A stretch of 64,000 nt of DNA from Symbiodinium microadriaticum (GCA_001939145.1 LSRX01001328.1:73721-137720); one strand, 5' to 3'. Counted from the first letter of the stretch, positions 1 through 10,965 are shown. The notes: generated from the sequence alone by a model not told the origin. Program-made: numbers and translations.

Positions 1-165
1 GAGTTTGTCTGGACGTTATCATGGTTGGCACATGGATGCTCTGTGGGAACGGACGGAGTTTGTCTGGACGTTATCATGGTTGGGACATGGATGCTCTGTG
101 GGAGCGCAGCGAGTTTGTCTGGACGTTATCATGGTCGCCACATGGATGCTAGGTGGCAACGGCAG
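1..165. repeat. 55-bp tandem repeat, three copies
   Basis: Copies begin at 1, 56 and 111, each starting GAGTTTGTCTGGACGTTATC and containing CACATGGATGCT or GACATGGATGCT. The third copy diverges in its last third and the array fades into unique sequence by about 165. Since copy one starts at base 1, the array probably continues to the left of the window. The period is not a multiple of three, so each copy reads in a different frame; the ATG-started ORFs here are by-products. Confidence 0.9.
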
Positions 166-415
166 GAAAGACGTTTTCGACACAGCAAGTCTTCGAAATA
201 CTGTAAATACCAAGGGTTTCGAGGCCTCCACGCCCGCGCTTCTGCTCCCCCCCAGAACACACGAGAGGCGGAGCGTTCTGAGCTGCAAAGTCCACGAAAC
301 ACCGCAAATACCGATGCGGTCGGCCTGTGCGCGGCGCGCGTGAACAGCACGTCGGTACCCGAAACAACAACCTCTGCAAATGATTCAGGCCTCGACAGTA
401 CAGAAAACTAAGTCC
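166..415. other. non-repetitive block, coding status unclear
   Basis: A GC-rich stretch without telomere-like motifs and open in several frames on both strands. Two segments about 103 bases apart are similar (AGTCTTCGAAATACTG near 188 and AGTCCACGAAACACCG near 290, both followed by AAATACC), suggesting an old internal duplication. No splice boundary or motif lets me choose a frame. Confidence 0.35.
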
Positions 416-2840
416 CTCCGTCAAAGGCACCCTTATCCCCGATAGGGACCCAGCTCCCATGATGAGAGGAAGCACACTCGTGCTTCCGATTCCCCTGTGC
501 CTTATACTCAAACCCGCAAACCCAAAACCCTGAACCAACACCCTTCACTTAAGGAATGCCTTAAACTCAAAAACACTAAACCCAAAACCCTGAACCAAAA
601 TCCTTCACTTAAGTAATCATTCAAGGAACACCATATAAACGAAGGGCCCCTTCACGCGGAATTGGAGTCGATCTCTAAACACCTTAAAGCTTTAAAACCG
701 TATACTTACCACCCTTGTAAGAAAACCAAACCCTAAACCCTAAACCCTTAAAAAGCAAAGCAAGCCCTAATAGCCGAAAGAGCTTCCCGATCCTGGCATA
801 CTCCTTCCACATCTCTTCCTTACTCTCGTTGTGTCGGTCGATGACCTGCCAGTGTGGGAGCTTGAGGGTTGCGGGTTTTAAGGCTTCCTTTGAGGGCTTT
901 TCGGGTTTAGGCTTCCTTTGAGGGCTTTTCGGGTTGAGGCTTCCTTTGAGGGCTTTTCGGGTTTAGGCTTCCTTTGAAGGCTTTTCGGGTTTAGGGTTTT
1001 TTAAGGTTGCGGGACCTTTGGGCTCTTCGGGTCTTAGGCTGTAAGGCTTTTAGGGCTTTGGGATATTAGGGGGAGCTTCTTGACCTAACATTTATGCTTT
1101 GCGGCTTTGGGCGGGTTCTTGAAACTAGGGCTAAGGGCTCTGATGTCGGCGTATTTCTAGTTGAATGTTATTCTAAGACATAGGTACACACGCATACATC
1201 AAAGACGACCCTACAGTCCCACACTCCTCTACTGTTGGATCTCCAACACCTCCAGAATCCCCCAGAGTAAGCAACAAGAAGGACTGCAAAGAAACTCTGC
1301 AACCCGTCGCAAGCACCCTGAACCCCAAACGCCAAACATGGCGAGAACTCTTGCTTCGACCCGCCAAAAACCACGCACTGCGCTTCTGTTTCAGGGTTTC
1401 CCTACGGCCTTCTGAGATCCTGCTATGTGGATTTCGGGAATGCAAGTCTCGGTGTAAAGGCTGTCGGGCAAGTTCGGGACTATTGGGAAGGCCCAAGCAG
1501 TCTAGCTTCAACCCCTTTTTAGAGCTTAGGGCTTACTGCCTTTGGGTTTGAATGCTTTAGAATTGTAGTGCTTAGTTTTGCGGGACATGGGTGACAGCCC
1601 CAATGCAACCCTTTTACAAAGGACCCTAAAAGGGCTCTCTCAACTTCCCTTATAGTACCCTTGTAGAAACCCTCATAGATCCCTGTAAGGAACCCTAAGA
1701 CGGGACCTAAACTTTGTAGGGCCGCATGTAACTTCAAGCCGTAAGCTTGAAATCCCGAGCCAATGCCTTCAACACTGGAGCCCAGAAACGTGCGAATAAG
1801 GTCCGAAACCGCACTTCCCCAAGGTTTTTTCAAAGAGAATATACATACATACGTACATATATATATATATATATATCTATACAAGTCTATACATATGTAT
1901 ATTATATAATCTGTACTTCTACACACTAGACCCTAACCCCCAAACCCCCGAGCCCCTAAACTCTTTCTCCCCCCCCCAGCTTGAAACCACAAGCAACCTC
2001 GACCTGAATCCAAAGCCTCCATGCACCGCCCAAATCAAAACATAAGCCTAACTTCCACGAAACTAAAACACAAACACACACACACACACACAAACAAACA
2101 TGTCTGAGGAAGCATGCAATGTGATCTCCAACTGGCCAAATTCGAAAAGCTAGGTTGTCCATTTGCGGGCTCAGGCAAAGGCCTTAACCTCCTTCGACAT
2201 CCGACTAAAGCACCCTTGAACCCTGAACATCCCAAATTCCCAAAATAAACCCCCAAACTACTAAACCCTAAACCCTACCCTCAAAATTCCTAAGTTCCGA
2301 AGCACCCGTACACCCGCCTCGGCCAAGAGGTAGCCGAAGGCCGTAAAGCCGATCAGCGCCTGGGATAAGACCGGGACTTGAGGCTTTAGGGCTTTAGGGC
2401 TTCAGGGGGTTTAGGGCTTTAGGGGGTTTAGGGCTTACAGGGACTTTAGGCTTTAGGGCTTTAGGGTTAAGGGGTCTAGGGCTTATAGGGTTTAGACGGT
2501 TTAAAGGTTTAGTGGTTCAGGTCTTAGGGTTTACGGGTCTGGGGTTTAGGGTTTAGGGGTAGGGGTTTAGGGTTTAGGAGTATAGAGTAGGGTTCGGGGT
2601 TCTCGTCAGTTTCAAAAAAGGGCATTAACGCATAGAATAGGGTTTTGGGGCGTGTTACCGTAAAGATTTATTAGGGGATCCGAAGAAACACACTAGGAAT
2701 GTAGTACTTTTCTTGATTCATCGGTGAGGGTTGAGGGCTTACGGATCACAGGGTTTAAGGGTTAGGGCGCAGGGTGTTTACTTCTCAGTTGCCAAGCTTG
2801 GTATTAAGGGCTTTGGGGCTCAGGTGTCTATAGTGAGATC
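416..2840. repeat. interspersed telomere-like repeats, no gene seen
   Basis: Degenerate CCCTAAA/TTTAGGG motifs in both orientations, mixed with GGGCTT and CCCTGAA variants; densest at 719-750 and 2370-2600. Short microsatellites sit inside: TA near 1856-1880 and CA near 2068-2099. Orientation switches repeatedly, so this is not a telomere end. The ORFs across it carry the decoded repeat (peptides rich in NPKP or GFR). Confidence 0.85.
882..993 (+). repeat. 28-bp tandem repeat, four copies
   Basis: Copies start at 882, 910, 938 and 966, each reading GGCTTCCTTTGAGGGCTTTT followed by CGGGTTTA or CGGGTTGA. Copy four has GAAGG for GAGGG. The unit is itself a diverged telomere-like segment that has been re-amplified. 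Confidence 0.85.
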
Positions 2841-2958
2841 TTGTTAAGGAACTGAACCTGAGTAATTAACCGAAATGAGGGATATAGAGCACGAAAGATG
2901 CTTCCCATAATCATTATGGTAACTAAAAGTCAACTCTGTAGCAAGAACCCAATCTTTC

Positions 2959-3429
2959 CTATTTTGTGAAGTGACCATGGCCTCCTTGACAAAAGGAAGT
3001 GAGCTGGGACTTCTCCTTGGCCTCCTCCTTCGGGGACTTCTTGGCTCCCTCCTCCTTGAAAAGCCAGCGTTCACGCTTTCTGTCAATGCTAGGGTTTAGG
3101 GGTTTAGGGTTTAGGGCTGGCGACTCTGGCACATCCGCCAGGACTTTGATGAACGCTTTGTTGGCCTGGCCATTCAACCAGGGCAGGTGGTGTCGGGCTG
3201 CCTAAACTCCTAAACGCTCGAAGGTGCACCAGACTAGCATGTCTGTCAAGGCCTGTTCGGAAAGTCCCGTCCAACAGGCTTCATAATCGCGCGACGCAGC
3301 ATTTTCTGCCGTGGCGCTGGTGTGCATTGTACCATGGAGGATGTTCTGAAGAGCTTTGTTGCTCTTGATGATGTCTCCAAGGTATGTCAATGCCCCCCTT
3401 CTGCGAGACAAGAGCTGCACAGATTGCAT
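2959..3429 (-). CDS. coding-like island pair, unknown protein fragment
   Basis: Read on the minus strand, 3429-3202 gives a well-mixed polar and hydrophobic sequence containing TYLGDIIKSNKALQN and LTDMLVWCTFERL before a stop; 3190-2959 gives GQANKAFIKVLADVPES and then a lysine/glutamate-rich tail with ERWLFKEEGAKKSPKEEA. A telomere-like tract (about 3088-3117) lies between these two parts of the second segment and decodes as NPKPLNPS, so it is probably an intron or an insertion and not protein. I do not recognise the family. It could be two or three exons of one minus-strand gene, or a decayed gene. Boundaries are approximate. Confidence 0.35.
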
Positions 3430-4340
3430 CAGATCGCCTGTCGGGGTTCGGCATTATTCCTGCTTTTGCTTGAGGAGGGGGTGCCTTTGTAAAATTTCCG
3501 GGGTTACGGATTAAAGTTGAATGTGAACCCTTGGAAGAAGCATGTTGATCTTATCTTAAGCCCTATAAACCCCTAAACATCCTTAAACCCTAAAGCATTC
3601 CAGAACTCGGGCAAAAGAGCGCCTCGGGGAATCCCTTTGGTTTCACGGTGCCCTGGCTTATCCTTGCAAGTTGCAAACCCTAAACCCCTAAACCCTAAAC
3701 TCCCTAAACCCTAAACCCTAAAGGGTTTAGGGTTTAGGGCACTTCGAAGAGCCGGGGCTATTTGCCGGAAAGACTAAGCCACCCTCTTCTCGACCCTGCA
3801 GCAGGGTTTAGGGTTCAGGGGTTAAAGGCTTATTCTGATTTGGGACACCGTTTGAGGGGCCAAGGACAGTCCCCCAAACCCGAAGCCCTTAACCGGTAGA
3901 GGCTTCGGTTTAGGGCTTTTGGGGTTTGTAGGGCTGAACCTGCAGGATCCCCGCGTTCGGGACTTAGGGACCTAACTTGGGGTTTGGGGTTTAGGAGCTT
4001 AGGGTTTAGGGCTTAGGGGGTTTAGGGTTTAGGGGTTTAGGGGTTTGGGGTTAAGGGGCTTAGGATTTAGGGGTTTGGGGTTTAGGGGCTTAGGGGTGTA
4101 TGGTTTAGGTGTTTAGGGGTTCGGGGTTTAGGGCCTAGGGGTTTAGGGTTTGGGGTTTATAGGGTTTAGGGCTCAGGATTTCGAACCACAAGAACTGCCA
4201 AAACCTCTCAAGGTGGTGGGCCGGGTAAGTTAGCAGGTAAGTCATACGTCGTTTTCAGCAGTGCAGCCATAATCAGGGGACTGAGGATCCTCCTACGTAT
4301 AGAGTCTGCGTACTGGGTCCTCTGATTCTTCCAATACTGT
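3430..4340. repeat. telomere-like arrays, no clear gene
   Basis: Dense CCCTAAACC at 3675-3722 facing TTTAGGG at 3723-3740, then a long TTTAGGG/GGGGTTTAGG run from 3950 to 4170. A plus-strand GTAAGT and a second GTAAGT (4208-4226) follow a short open stretch (4181-4207, NCQNLSRWWAG), which could be a small exon, but there is too little to call. Confidence 0.7.
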
Positions 4341-4424
4341 TACCCTATGCATCCAAGGACCTGATAGTTAGGGCCCTAGACCCCTTAAGGACCCAATAAT
4401 AAGGTCCCTGGAAGCATAGGGTTA
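4341..4424. mobile_element. palindromic element family A, copy 1
   Basis: An 84-bp near palindrome: the left end TACCCTATGCATCCAAGGAC is complementary to the right end with GGTCCCTGGAAGCATAGGGT. A second copy of the same length and ends lies at 45568-45651. No coding capacity. MITE-like or introner-like by architecture. Confidence 0.7.
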
Positions 4425-5530
4425 AGTTAAGATAATGCGGCTAAGATGTTGTGGCTATCATTTTCCGCCAAAGCGTCCAGCCACGAATACACGGCGGTCT
4501 GCTTGCGATTGCGGTTGGGGAAGTACTTGTACCTACCACAGGAGACACTTCATTGATTCAGCTTCGTGGGATTCGGACGATAAGTTGTAAGTGCTAGAAA
4601 AGTGGATTGTCGAAGCTCCAGACTCGATAACCTGCAGGTTACTGCCTGCCACTTCGATAATTGCAGGTTTAGGGTTTAGGGTTCGATAATTGCAGGTTTA
4701 GGGGTTTAGGGTTCAGGCCTCGACGATTGCAGGTTTACGGAAAGCTGGCACTGAGACCTGTGATCTCGATTACCAGGGCTTGCTTGGCAAGAGAGAGTAT
4801 CTTTGCCTCGGTCCCAGAGACTCCAACATCCTCTACTAGGGTGCACCTCGGGATCCTTCTAATATGATTAAAGGTTATCGGAGGCCTGTAGATCTGCATG
4901 CGCAAACACGGACCTGAGAATAATTATGTGGTTTGTAGACACACGGAATTAAACAAGTAGAACAACTATGTGCTTGTGTGTGTGGCTGTATGCATGCATG
5001 TACTTGTGATTGTCACCCATTTTAACTGGATGTCTGCGTTTGTTGCATGTTCGTCTGTGCGTATACTTAGTCTATCAATGTGCATAGACAAGCATATGAT
5101 GATACTCTATCAATACACATGTACACGCATGACATGGTGGCAAATGCAGGCAAACACTGACACCCACACGCAAAAAGAAGGCACCACTGTTTCTGTGGCC
5201 GGACCATCCACACAGGCAAAGGTGGTGGTAGAAAAAGAAGAAGGCACCGGTGGCTTCAAGTAGTGGAGATCGGATGGAAAACAGCCTGCGCGGTGGCAAG
5301 ACTTAGGAACAATGATGAACTGCATCATCACCAGTACCAAAACTGCTTCGGCTGGATGGCGATTAGGATTCAAGGCTCCTCCTCGTGGTGTAGCCTTTCC
5401 AACTGTATTCTTCTGGGATGCCTTTGGCCTTATTGCTCTGCGGTTGCGGCGTCTGCATAGCCCCGAATCAAATGATGCACCCTCCTCTGATATACGAGCC
5501 TGAACAGTCGGAATGGGGTCTCGGGGTAAA
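4425..5530. other. mixed low-complexity and unique sequence
   Basis: Telomere-like motifs at 4668-4735 alternate with GCAGGTTTA repeats. From 4930 to 5170 the sequence is TG/CA rich and microsatellite-like. 5263-5503 is open in two plus frames, but without a convincing start, splice boundary or motif. I see no supported gene. Confidence 0.5.
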
Positions 5531-5535
5531 CTTAC

Positions 5536-5570
5536 GGCTACTTCGGGCTTCTCATGATTCCTATCAGTGC
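5536..5570 (-). CDS. candidate short internal exon
   Basis: On the minus strand a 35-base stretch reads TDRNHEKPEVA after two phase bases, preceded by ...ACTATAG and followed directly by GTAAGT. Both boundaries fit intron signals, but 35 bases is short and chance is possible. No neighbouring exon was matched in phase. Confidence 0.25.
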
Positions 5571-5699
5571 CTATAGTATGTTCAGGGCTTTTTCGGGTTT
5601 ATAGGCTTTAGATGCATCTTCTGAACCCTGAAGCCCACATGGCCTATTGGCCTACTGTTCAACATGTCTTGCCAGGTCTCCCAAGATTGCCGAGGAAGC

Positions 5700-5830
5700 T
5701 TAGGGATTGGGGGTTTAGGATTCAGGGTTTAGGGGTTTAGGGTCTAGGGTTTAGGGCTTAGGGTTTAGGGCTTAGGGTTTAGGGCTTAAGGATTAGGGCT
5801 TAGGGTTTAGGGTTTCGGGTTGGGGCTTAG
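5700..5830 (+). repeat. TTTAGGG-type array
   Basis: About 130 bases of GGGTTTAGG and GGGCTTAGG units in one orientation, ending abruptly at the coding-like island that follows. Confidence 0.85.
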
Positions 5831-5844
5831 GGTCCGCCCCACGA

Positions 5845-5990
5845 AACGTGGGCAAGAAAGGCGCACGGTGGGTTTTCGACATTGAGCTTTTTCCATCGAT
5901 CCGGGATATCCTCACAGGGCATGGTGAGGTGCGGTATCTTGCAAAGATGATTAGACCAGCACTTCTGCTACTGTCGGTAATGCTATTCCT
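5845..5990 (+). CDS. coding-like island, unknown
   Basis: The plus strand from the ATG at 5848 reads a well-mixed segment, with KKGARWVFDIELFPSIRDIL and then HGEVRYLAKMIRPALL, before running into the trinucleotide tract. It directly follows a TTTAGGG array, whose last TTTAG could serve as a splice acceptor. The function is not recognised; it may be one exon or a gene remnant. Confidence 0.35.
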
Positions 5991-6044
5991 ACTAGTATGG
6001 TTACTACGGATTCTTCTGCTCCGCCTCCCCCTGCTACACCTGCT

Positions 6045-6410
6045 GCTAAAATGGTAGCAGCAACAGCGACAGCAACAGCAGCAACAGCGACAGTGACAGC
6101 GACAGCAGCAGGAGCAACAACAGTAGACAGCAACAACAATCGCAACCTCAACCACCAAGACAACGACTACCACAACGACGGCTGCAGCTGCGCCTACGAC
6201 TACGACTAGCCCGGCACCAGCGCTACTGCTACCACTACGAGTACGACGACGGCCGCGGCTACGAATACGACGGCGACGATGACTACTACCACTACTATAC
6301 CTCGATGGCGACTACGACGGCGACAGCGAGGACGACGTCGACGACGACAACAACTACGACGGCGACGCGGACGTCGTCGGCTATTACTACTGCGGCTGTC
6401 GTGGGTGCAG
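6045..6410. repeat. degenerate trinucleotide repeat tract
   Basis: About 365 bases of imperfect triplets: GCAGCAACAGCGACA units first, then CGACTACGA and GACGACGGC units. All frames are open for long runs on both strands (poly-Ala/Thr, poly-Arg, poly-Val), so the ORFs reflect composition only. Confidence 0.85.
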
Positions 6411-7680
6411 CATGGGAAGCTTAACACGCACAAATCAAAAGGTCCCTAAACCCTAAAGCCGAAATCTTTTGACCAACCCTTCCGGTCCTTCAGATCCATC
6501 TGCTGCAACGCGTTGGAGCCGGCTACGTGCCGTCTCGAAAATTCCCGCGTGCCCCCACCACCCCGTCTTCTCTGAGCCGATGGTAACATGAGGCCCGTTT
6601 AACTTGGTTACATAGGGACCCTCAACTTTCTTACGAACTCTTCCGAACCCTATGTTAGAGCTCATAACTATATAGGGGCTCTAAGAGACTGCTCTTAATA
6701 AAGATATTCGACCCCCTAAATTAGAGCTGAATCCTGCCTAAGCCTAAGCCCTCAAGTCAATCCTGCCTCAACCCACAGTCTAGGATTTAGGGGTTTAGGG
6801 TTATTGGGGTTTAGCGTTTAAGGTAGTGAAAGTTCAGGGTTTAGAGGTTTAGGGTTTAGGGAATCTCGGATAGATTGACTCATGCTCTGGGGCTTGGAAA
6901 TAAATTTCGGCTTTGTTTGAGGTAGGTTGGCCCCTTAAAGCCTGTGAAAGCTAGTCGTAAGTAAGACCCTGTTGGGCAAAATAAGGGAGAATACAAGAAC
7001 TGTGCCAAAGACCTACCGATTAAGATTACCCTGCAAATCTCTTTACTCATTCACGCTGTTGTCATGTTTTATACGGCTGTTATGCTTACTTCACCAATAA
7101 GCCAAGGAAATATTTAAAGGTTAAACAATCAGATTACTACTAAATTATAAGAACCCAAAAAGTTTCAAGGTTGGGTATTGGGGAATTAAGTATGACAGAA
7201 ACTGATGCCGTATCATGACCAGCCTTTAACAGGATTCTGACTGACATGCATGAACCATGAACAACCCTAAACCCTAACCCTTGAACCCCAAGCCCTAAAC
7301 TAATCTGCCGCACGAAGGCAAGGAAGCCAACAAAGCTCCAACCTCAACCCTAAACCCTCAACCCTAAAAGATGCCTTCTGAAGCCCGAAGCCCTGACAGG
7401 GTTTCGGGGTTTGGGGGCTTGGGGTGTAGGGTTTAAGATTCAAGATGGCTTAAGGGTTTACGGTTTGGGGTTGAACCCAAAACCCTGAAGCCTAAAACCC
7501 TCAACCTGGCAGGAACATCAACTGCATCTTGCACTAGGTTCGCAAACCGAAACCTCAGACTAGCCTTAGATCTTTAGCCGGTGTAGGGTTTCGTGGTTCT
7601 TCAGGGATCACCCCGGGATCAAGGCGGATGCTCTAGGGCTCTCGGGTTTTAAGCTTTATAGGGTCTAGATCTCCGTAAAC
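6411..7680. other. telomere-like and dispersed repeats, no gene seen
   Basis: Scattered telomere-like motifs (6781-6865, 7260-7500) with non-repetitive stretches in between. A plus-strand GTAAGTAAG near 6957 resembles a splice donor, but the upstream sequence is not convincingly coding. It contains a dispersed repeat at 7095-7195. Confidence 0.5.
7095..7195 (+). repeat. dispersed repeat, copy 1
   Basis: Shares with 19125-19215 the blocks AAAGGTTAAAC, CAGATT.CTACTAAAT, ATAAGAAC and AAGGTTGGGTATTGGGGAA in the same order and spacing. It is not palindromic like the other dispersed elements here and does not code. Confidence 0.75.
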
Positions 7681-7682
7681 CC

Positions 7683-8715
7683 TACACCCTAAACCCCTAA
7701 ACCCTAAACCCCAAAGCCCCTAACCCCTAAACCCCTAAGCCCCGAAAACCTTAAACCCCTAAACCCTAAACCCCTAAACCCTATACCCTAAACCCTAAAC
7801 CCAAAACCCCTAAACCCTAAACCCCAAAGCCCCTAACCCCTAAACCCCTAAGCCCCGAAAACCTTAAACCCCTAAACCCTAAACCCCTAAACCCTATACC
7901 CTAAACCCTAAACCCAAAACCCCTAAACCCTAAACCCCAAAGCCCCTAACCCCTAAACCCCTAAGCCCCGAAAACCTTAAACCCCTAAACCCTAAACCCC
8001 TAAACCCTATACCCTAAACCCTAAACCCAAAACCCCTAAACCCTAAACCCCAAAGCCCCTAACCCCTAAACCCCTAAGCCCCGAAAACCTTAAACCCCTA
8101 AACCCTAAACCCCTAAACCCTATACCCTAAACCCTAAACCCAAAACCCCTAAACCCTAAACCCCAAAGCCCCTAACCCCTAAACCCCTAAGCCCCGAAAA
8201 CCTTAAACCCCTAAACCCTAAACCCCTAAACCCTATACCCTAAACCCTAAACCCAAAACCCCTAAACCCTAAACCCCAAAGCCCCTAACCCCTAAACCCC
8301 TAAGCCCCGAAAACCTTAAACCCCTAAACCCTAAACCCCTAAACCCTATACCCTAAACCCTAAACCCAAAACCCCTAAACCCTAAACCCCAAAGCCCCTA
8401 ACCCCTAAACCCCTAAGCCCCGAAAACCTTAAACCCCTAAACCCTAAACCCCTAAACCCTATACCCTAAACCCTAAACCCAAAACCCCTAAACCCTAAAC
8501 CCCAAAGCCCCTAACCCCTAAACCCCTAAGCCCCGAAAACCTTAAACCCCTAAACCCTATACCCTAAACTCCCTAAACCCAAAACCCCTAAACCTTAAAC
8601 CCCTAAGCCCCTAAACCCTAAACCCCTAAGCCCCTAAACCCTAAACCCCTAAACCCCAAACCCCAAACCCTAAACCCCTAAACCCTCACCCCTAAACCCT
8701 ACACGCTACACCCTA
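7683..8715 (-). repeat. 113-bp satellite built from telomere-like units
   Basis: The landmark GAAAACCTTAAACC recurs at 7744, 7857, 7970, 8083, 8196, 8309, 8422 and 8535, exactly 113 bases apart each time. The seven full units from 7744 to 8534 look identical by eye; the edges (7683-7743 and 8535-8715) are truncated and then diverged. Each unit is a fixed series of CCCTAAA variants (CCCCTAAG, CCCTATA, CCCAAAA, CCCCAAAG). It is thus a higher-order repeat of old telomere-like DNA, recently amplified, and not an active telomere. Confidence 0.95.
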
Positions 8716-8719
8716 AACC

Positions 8720-8826
8720 CTGGAGGCCTTTTCCTCCGGCATGCGCCTCTGGGGAGATCTGTCCTCCTCCCGTGGCCCGTCTGGCCAGGGGGACCTCTTC
8801 TGGGGTGAAGTGTCAAGCTTTGTGGT
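8720..8826. CDS. GC-rich coding-like island, strand uncertain
   Basis: A sharp GC-rich, repeat-free island between telomere-like arrays. On plus it reads LEAFSSGMRLWGDLSSS; on minus it reads LDTSPQKRSPWPDGPREED. Both are open throughout. The surrounding repeats supply AG and GT at either edge, so boundaries do not settle the strand. Probably an exon or exon remnant. Confidence 0.3.
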
Positions 8827-8938
8827 TTAGGGTTTAAGGGGGTAGGGTTGAGGGTTGTAGGGATTTAGGGTTTAGGGGTGTAGGGATTCAGGGTTTAGGG
8901 TGTAGGGATTTAGGGTTTAGGGGTGTCGCGTTTAGGGC
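8827..8938 (+). repeat. TTTAGGG-type array
   Basis: Irregular TTTAGGG and GTGTAGGGATT units running up to the stop codon of the minus-strand gene that ends at 8939. Confidence 0.8.
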
Positions 8939-10445
8939 TTAGGGTCTCTGACTCGAGTGAAATCTTTGGCTTGGCTTTGGCATGGAGTTTAAGACAAATA
9001 CATTAAGGTTTGCATGGGTTTCTGGTGTTTTTGGGCGAGAACCGACTGCCGCCTGCTGAAGATGAGCAGACGCAGGTCATCACCCCCATCATGTCCATCA
9101 CGACCCTCAACATCATCAGGTTGCCATCTTCCTCGCCTTGATAGCCTTCTGAAGCATAGCCGCAACCATCTGCATCACGGAGCAGTACTATGAAGGCGTC
9201 TGAGGGTGTCGAGCATTCGTAGAGCCTCCCGAGTATGGCACACTTTAGACGAACTCCAAGATCTTGATGAAGCTTTCGGGTTAGGTCTTAGGGCTTCTGT
9301 GTTTAGGGTCTAGGGTTTAGGGTTAGGGAACCCTGAACCCTCAACCCCAAACCCTAAACCCTAACCCTAAACCCTAAACCGGGTTTAGGGTTAGGGTTAT
9401 TGGGGCTTTTGCACCAGGCTCGTGGAGGAACCCCAGAGAGCACAGGCCTGTGAAACATGCCTGCGTAAGGCGGCGTTAGCAGGTGCGGCCAGTGCCAGAA
9501 ACAAAGGTAAACGTAGGGGGCCCTTTATAGTTAGAACCCAGGGTTAGGGGGCTCCCCAAAGTAGAGTTATCTATAGTAAGGACCTGGGGTTTAGGGTTTA
9601 GTATTTATATTTATAGCAAGGACCTCGACGGAATGAGGTTGGTAAGTATTTCGGCTTCAATGTAAATTCTCAACTTCCGAGGCATGTTAAATCCCTTGCT
9701 TGAGGACCAACCCGAAAGCCCTAAGGCCTAAGTCAGAAAACGCTTTTACCCCTAAACCCTAAACCCTATTACCCCCATAAACCCTATAGCGCTAAACCCT
9801 GAACCCTATGGCCCTATATAGCCCTAACCCTATAAGCACTATAACCCTATAAGCGTAAACGCCCAAACCCCGTCATCCTTTGCACCGGAACGAAGCTTGG
9901 CCCCCAATATCGAAACATTCACCCGGGTTTAGGGTTTTTGGGTTTAGGGCTTAGGGTTTAGGGGTTTAGGGTTTAGGGCTTAGGGTCCCCGAAAACAAAG
10001 CGTAAAAAAAAACTATGCACCTAAACGGTAACACCCCTAAACCCCAAAACACACATCCTGAAGATTTCCGAAGATACTGCCTCATGATGCCTGTATACCC
10101 GAAGCCGACTCAATCCTTACCAACACCTGGAGTTACCCACAACCCAAAGGGTCCTAGGCACTGTTATAGGGGATACTTTCCAAAATCATAGTAACTATTC
10201 CTAATATAGAAACGCTACATTCTACTATATAGATACATTGGACCCTTTGGGTAAGGAGAAGGAAAAGTAGTAAATCTGCGTGCTTACGGCAATGCGTTCA
10301 TCAACCGACACATCGACGAACATCCTTCCCTTGTCCTTGTCCAGCACCTGTCCCAACCTAGTACTGTCCCATCTCAGACCGTCGACATCAGATGATTGGA
10401 CCTTGCCGTGATTCCCAGGGACTTCAATGCATACCAAGGATGCCT
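8939..10445 (-). CDS. three-exon gene model, unknown protein, 3' part
   Basis: Three minus-strand exons chain in phase. Exon a, 10445-10288 (two phase bases plus 52 codons), contains VCIEVPGNHGKVQSSD and GRMFVDVSVDERIA, and ends at a strong donor, GTAAGC. Exon b, 9187-9137 (17 codons, CSVMQMVAAMLQKAIK), starts right after an in-frame TAG that doubles as the AG acceptor and ends at a GC donor (GCGAGG). Exon c, 9052-8939, follows an 84-base intron ending CTCATCTTCAGCAG; it codes 37 residues including VGSRPKTPETHANL, then TAA. The 1.1-kb first intron holds palindromic element G1 and telomere-like DNA. The 5' end was not found. Family not recognised. The exon phases and lengths are observed; the joining is inference. 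Confidence 0.45.
9290..10030. repeat. telomere-like repeats inside the first intron
   Basis: TTTAGGG and CCCTAAA blocks facing each other at 9350-9390, then scattered copies to 10030. A stretch at 9613-9638 followed by a plus-strand GTAAGT reads KDLDGMRL, too short to call. Confidence 0.7.
10142..10252. mobile_element. palindromic element family G, copy 1
   Basis: Begins ACCCAAAGGGTCC and ends GGACCCTTTGGGT (13-base perfect inverted ends), with further pairing inside. It lies 35 bases downstream of the GTAAGC donor at 10287, inside a proposed intron. A second copy with a decayed right end is at 52036-52143, sharing GTCCTAGG.ACTGTTATA and CTTTCCAAAATCAT. Confidence 0.8.
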
Positions 10446-10626
10446 CTACCTTAAAGATTAGGGTTTAAGGGTTTAGGGTTTAGGGTCCAGGGATGTTTGA
10501 AGTATATACTGGACAACACACCCAGAAACCCTCGATACTGCAAGTACCTGGCCCAATCGAGAGCTTTCGGGTACCTTAAAGTGTCATGCTACAGGCACCC
10601 ACGTTACGGCCGGTATCTTCTATATA

Positions 10627-10676
10627 TTGTATATAGATAGATAGATAGATAGATAGATAGATTAGGTAGATAGATA
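10627..10676. repeat. GATA microsatellite
   Basis: About ten AGAT units interrupted once by TTAGGT. Confidence 0.9.
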
Positions 10677-10756
10677 GAGGCAGGTGCTCTCAGAGCATGA
10701 CTCTCTAGGTTGGGCTTCGGGTATAAGAAAAAGCAACGAGGTCCGGACTTAGGGAT

Positions 10757-10867
10757 TACCTTAACCCACCAAAACCTCCTTTTTTTGTAGGGGTCCCTAT
10801 AAAATCCATATTAGGGATTTAAAATAAGAACCTACCAAAAAAAGGCGGGTTTTGGTAGGTTAAGGTA
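10757..10867. mobile_element. palindromic element family H, copy 1
   Basis: 111 bases; left arm TACCTTAACCCACCAAAACC and right arm ending GGTTTTGGTAGGTTAAGGTA are complementary with one mismatch. It ends 33 bases before a proposed plus-strand exon. A shorter relative (76 bases) lies at 52868-52943. Confidence 0.75.
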
Positions 10868-10900
10868 AGGACGTGGGTGACATCTTGGCTCTCCCTGCAG

Positions 10901-10965
10901 CTGCGAGGCATGCTGGTGCGCAGAAGCCCCGAAAGATCGAGGAGAGAGTGTTGGCATGGGCAAAA
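10901..10965 (+). CDS. candidate internal exon
   Basis: Follows an excellent acceptor (GGCTCTCCCTGCAG) and is followed by GTTGTT. After two phase bases it reads 21 codons, ARHAGAQKPRKIEERVLAWAK, of plausible soluble-protein composition. The sequence then drops into a 10-bp tandem repeat. No plus-strand partner exon was identified, so this could be an exon of an otherwise unseen gene or chance. Confidence 0.35.

Noticed and set aside
5..541. Five overlapping ORFs at the left edge
   Set aside because: They follow the 55-bp repeat through different frames and end in unsupported sequence.
7683..8715. CRISPR-like regular array or true telomere
   Set aside because: There are no unique spacers, the unit is 113 bases of continuous repeat, and the array is internal and flanked by opposite-orientation motifs.
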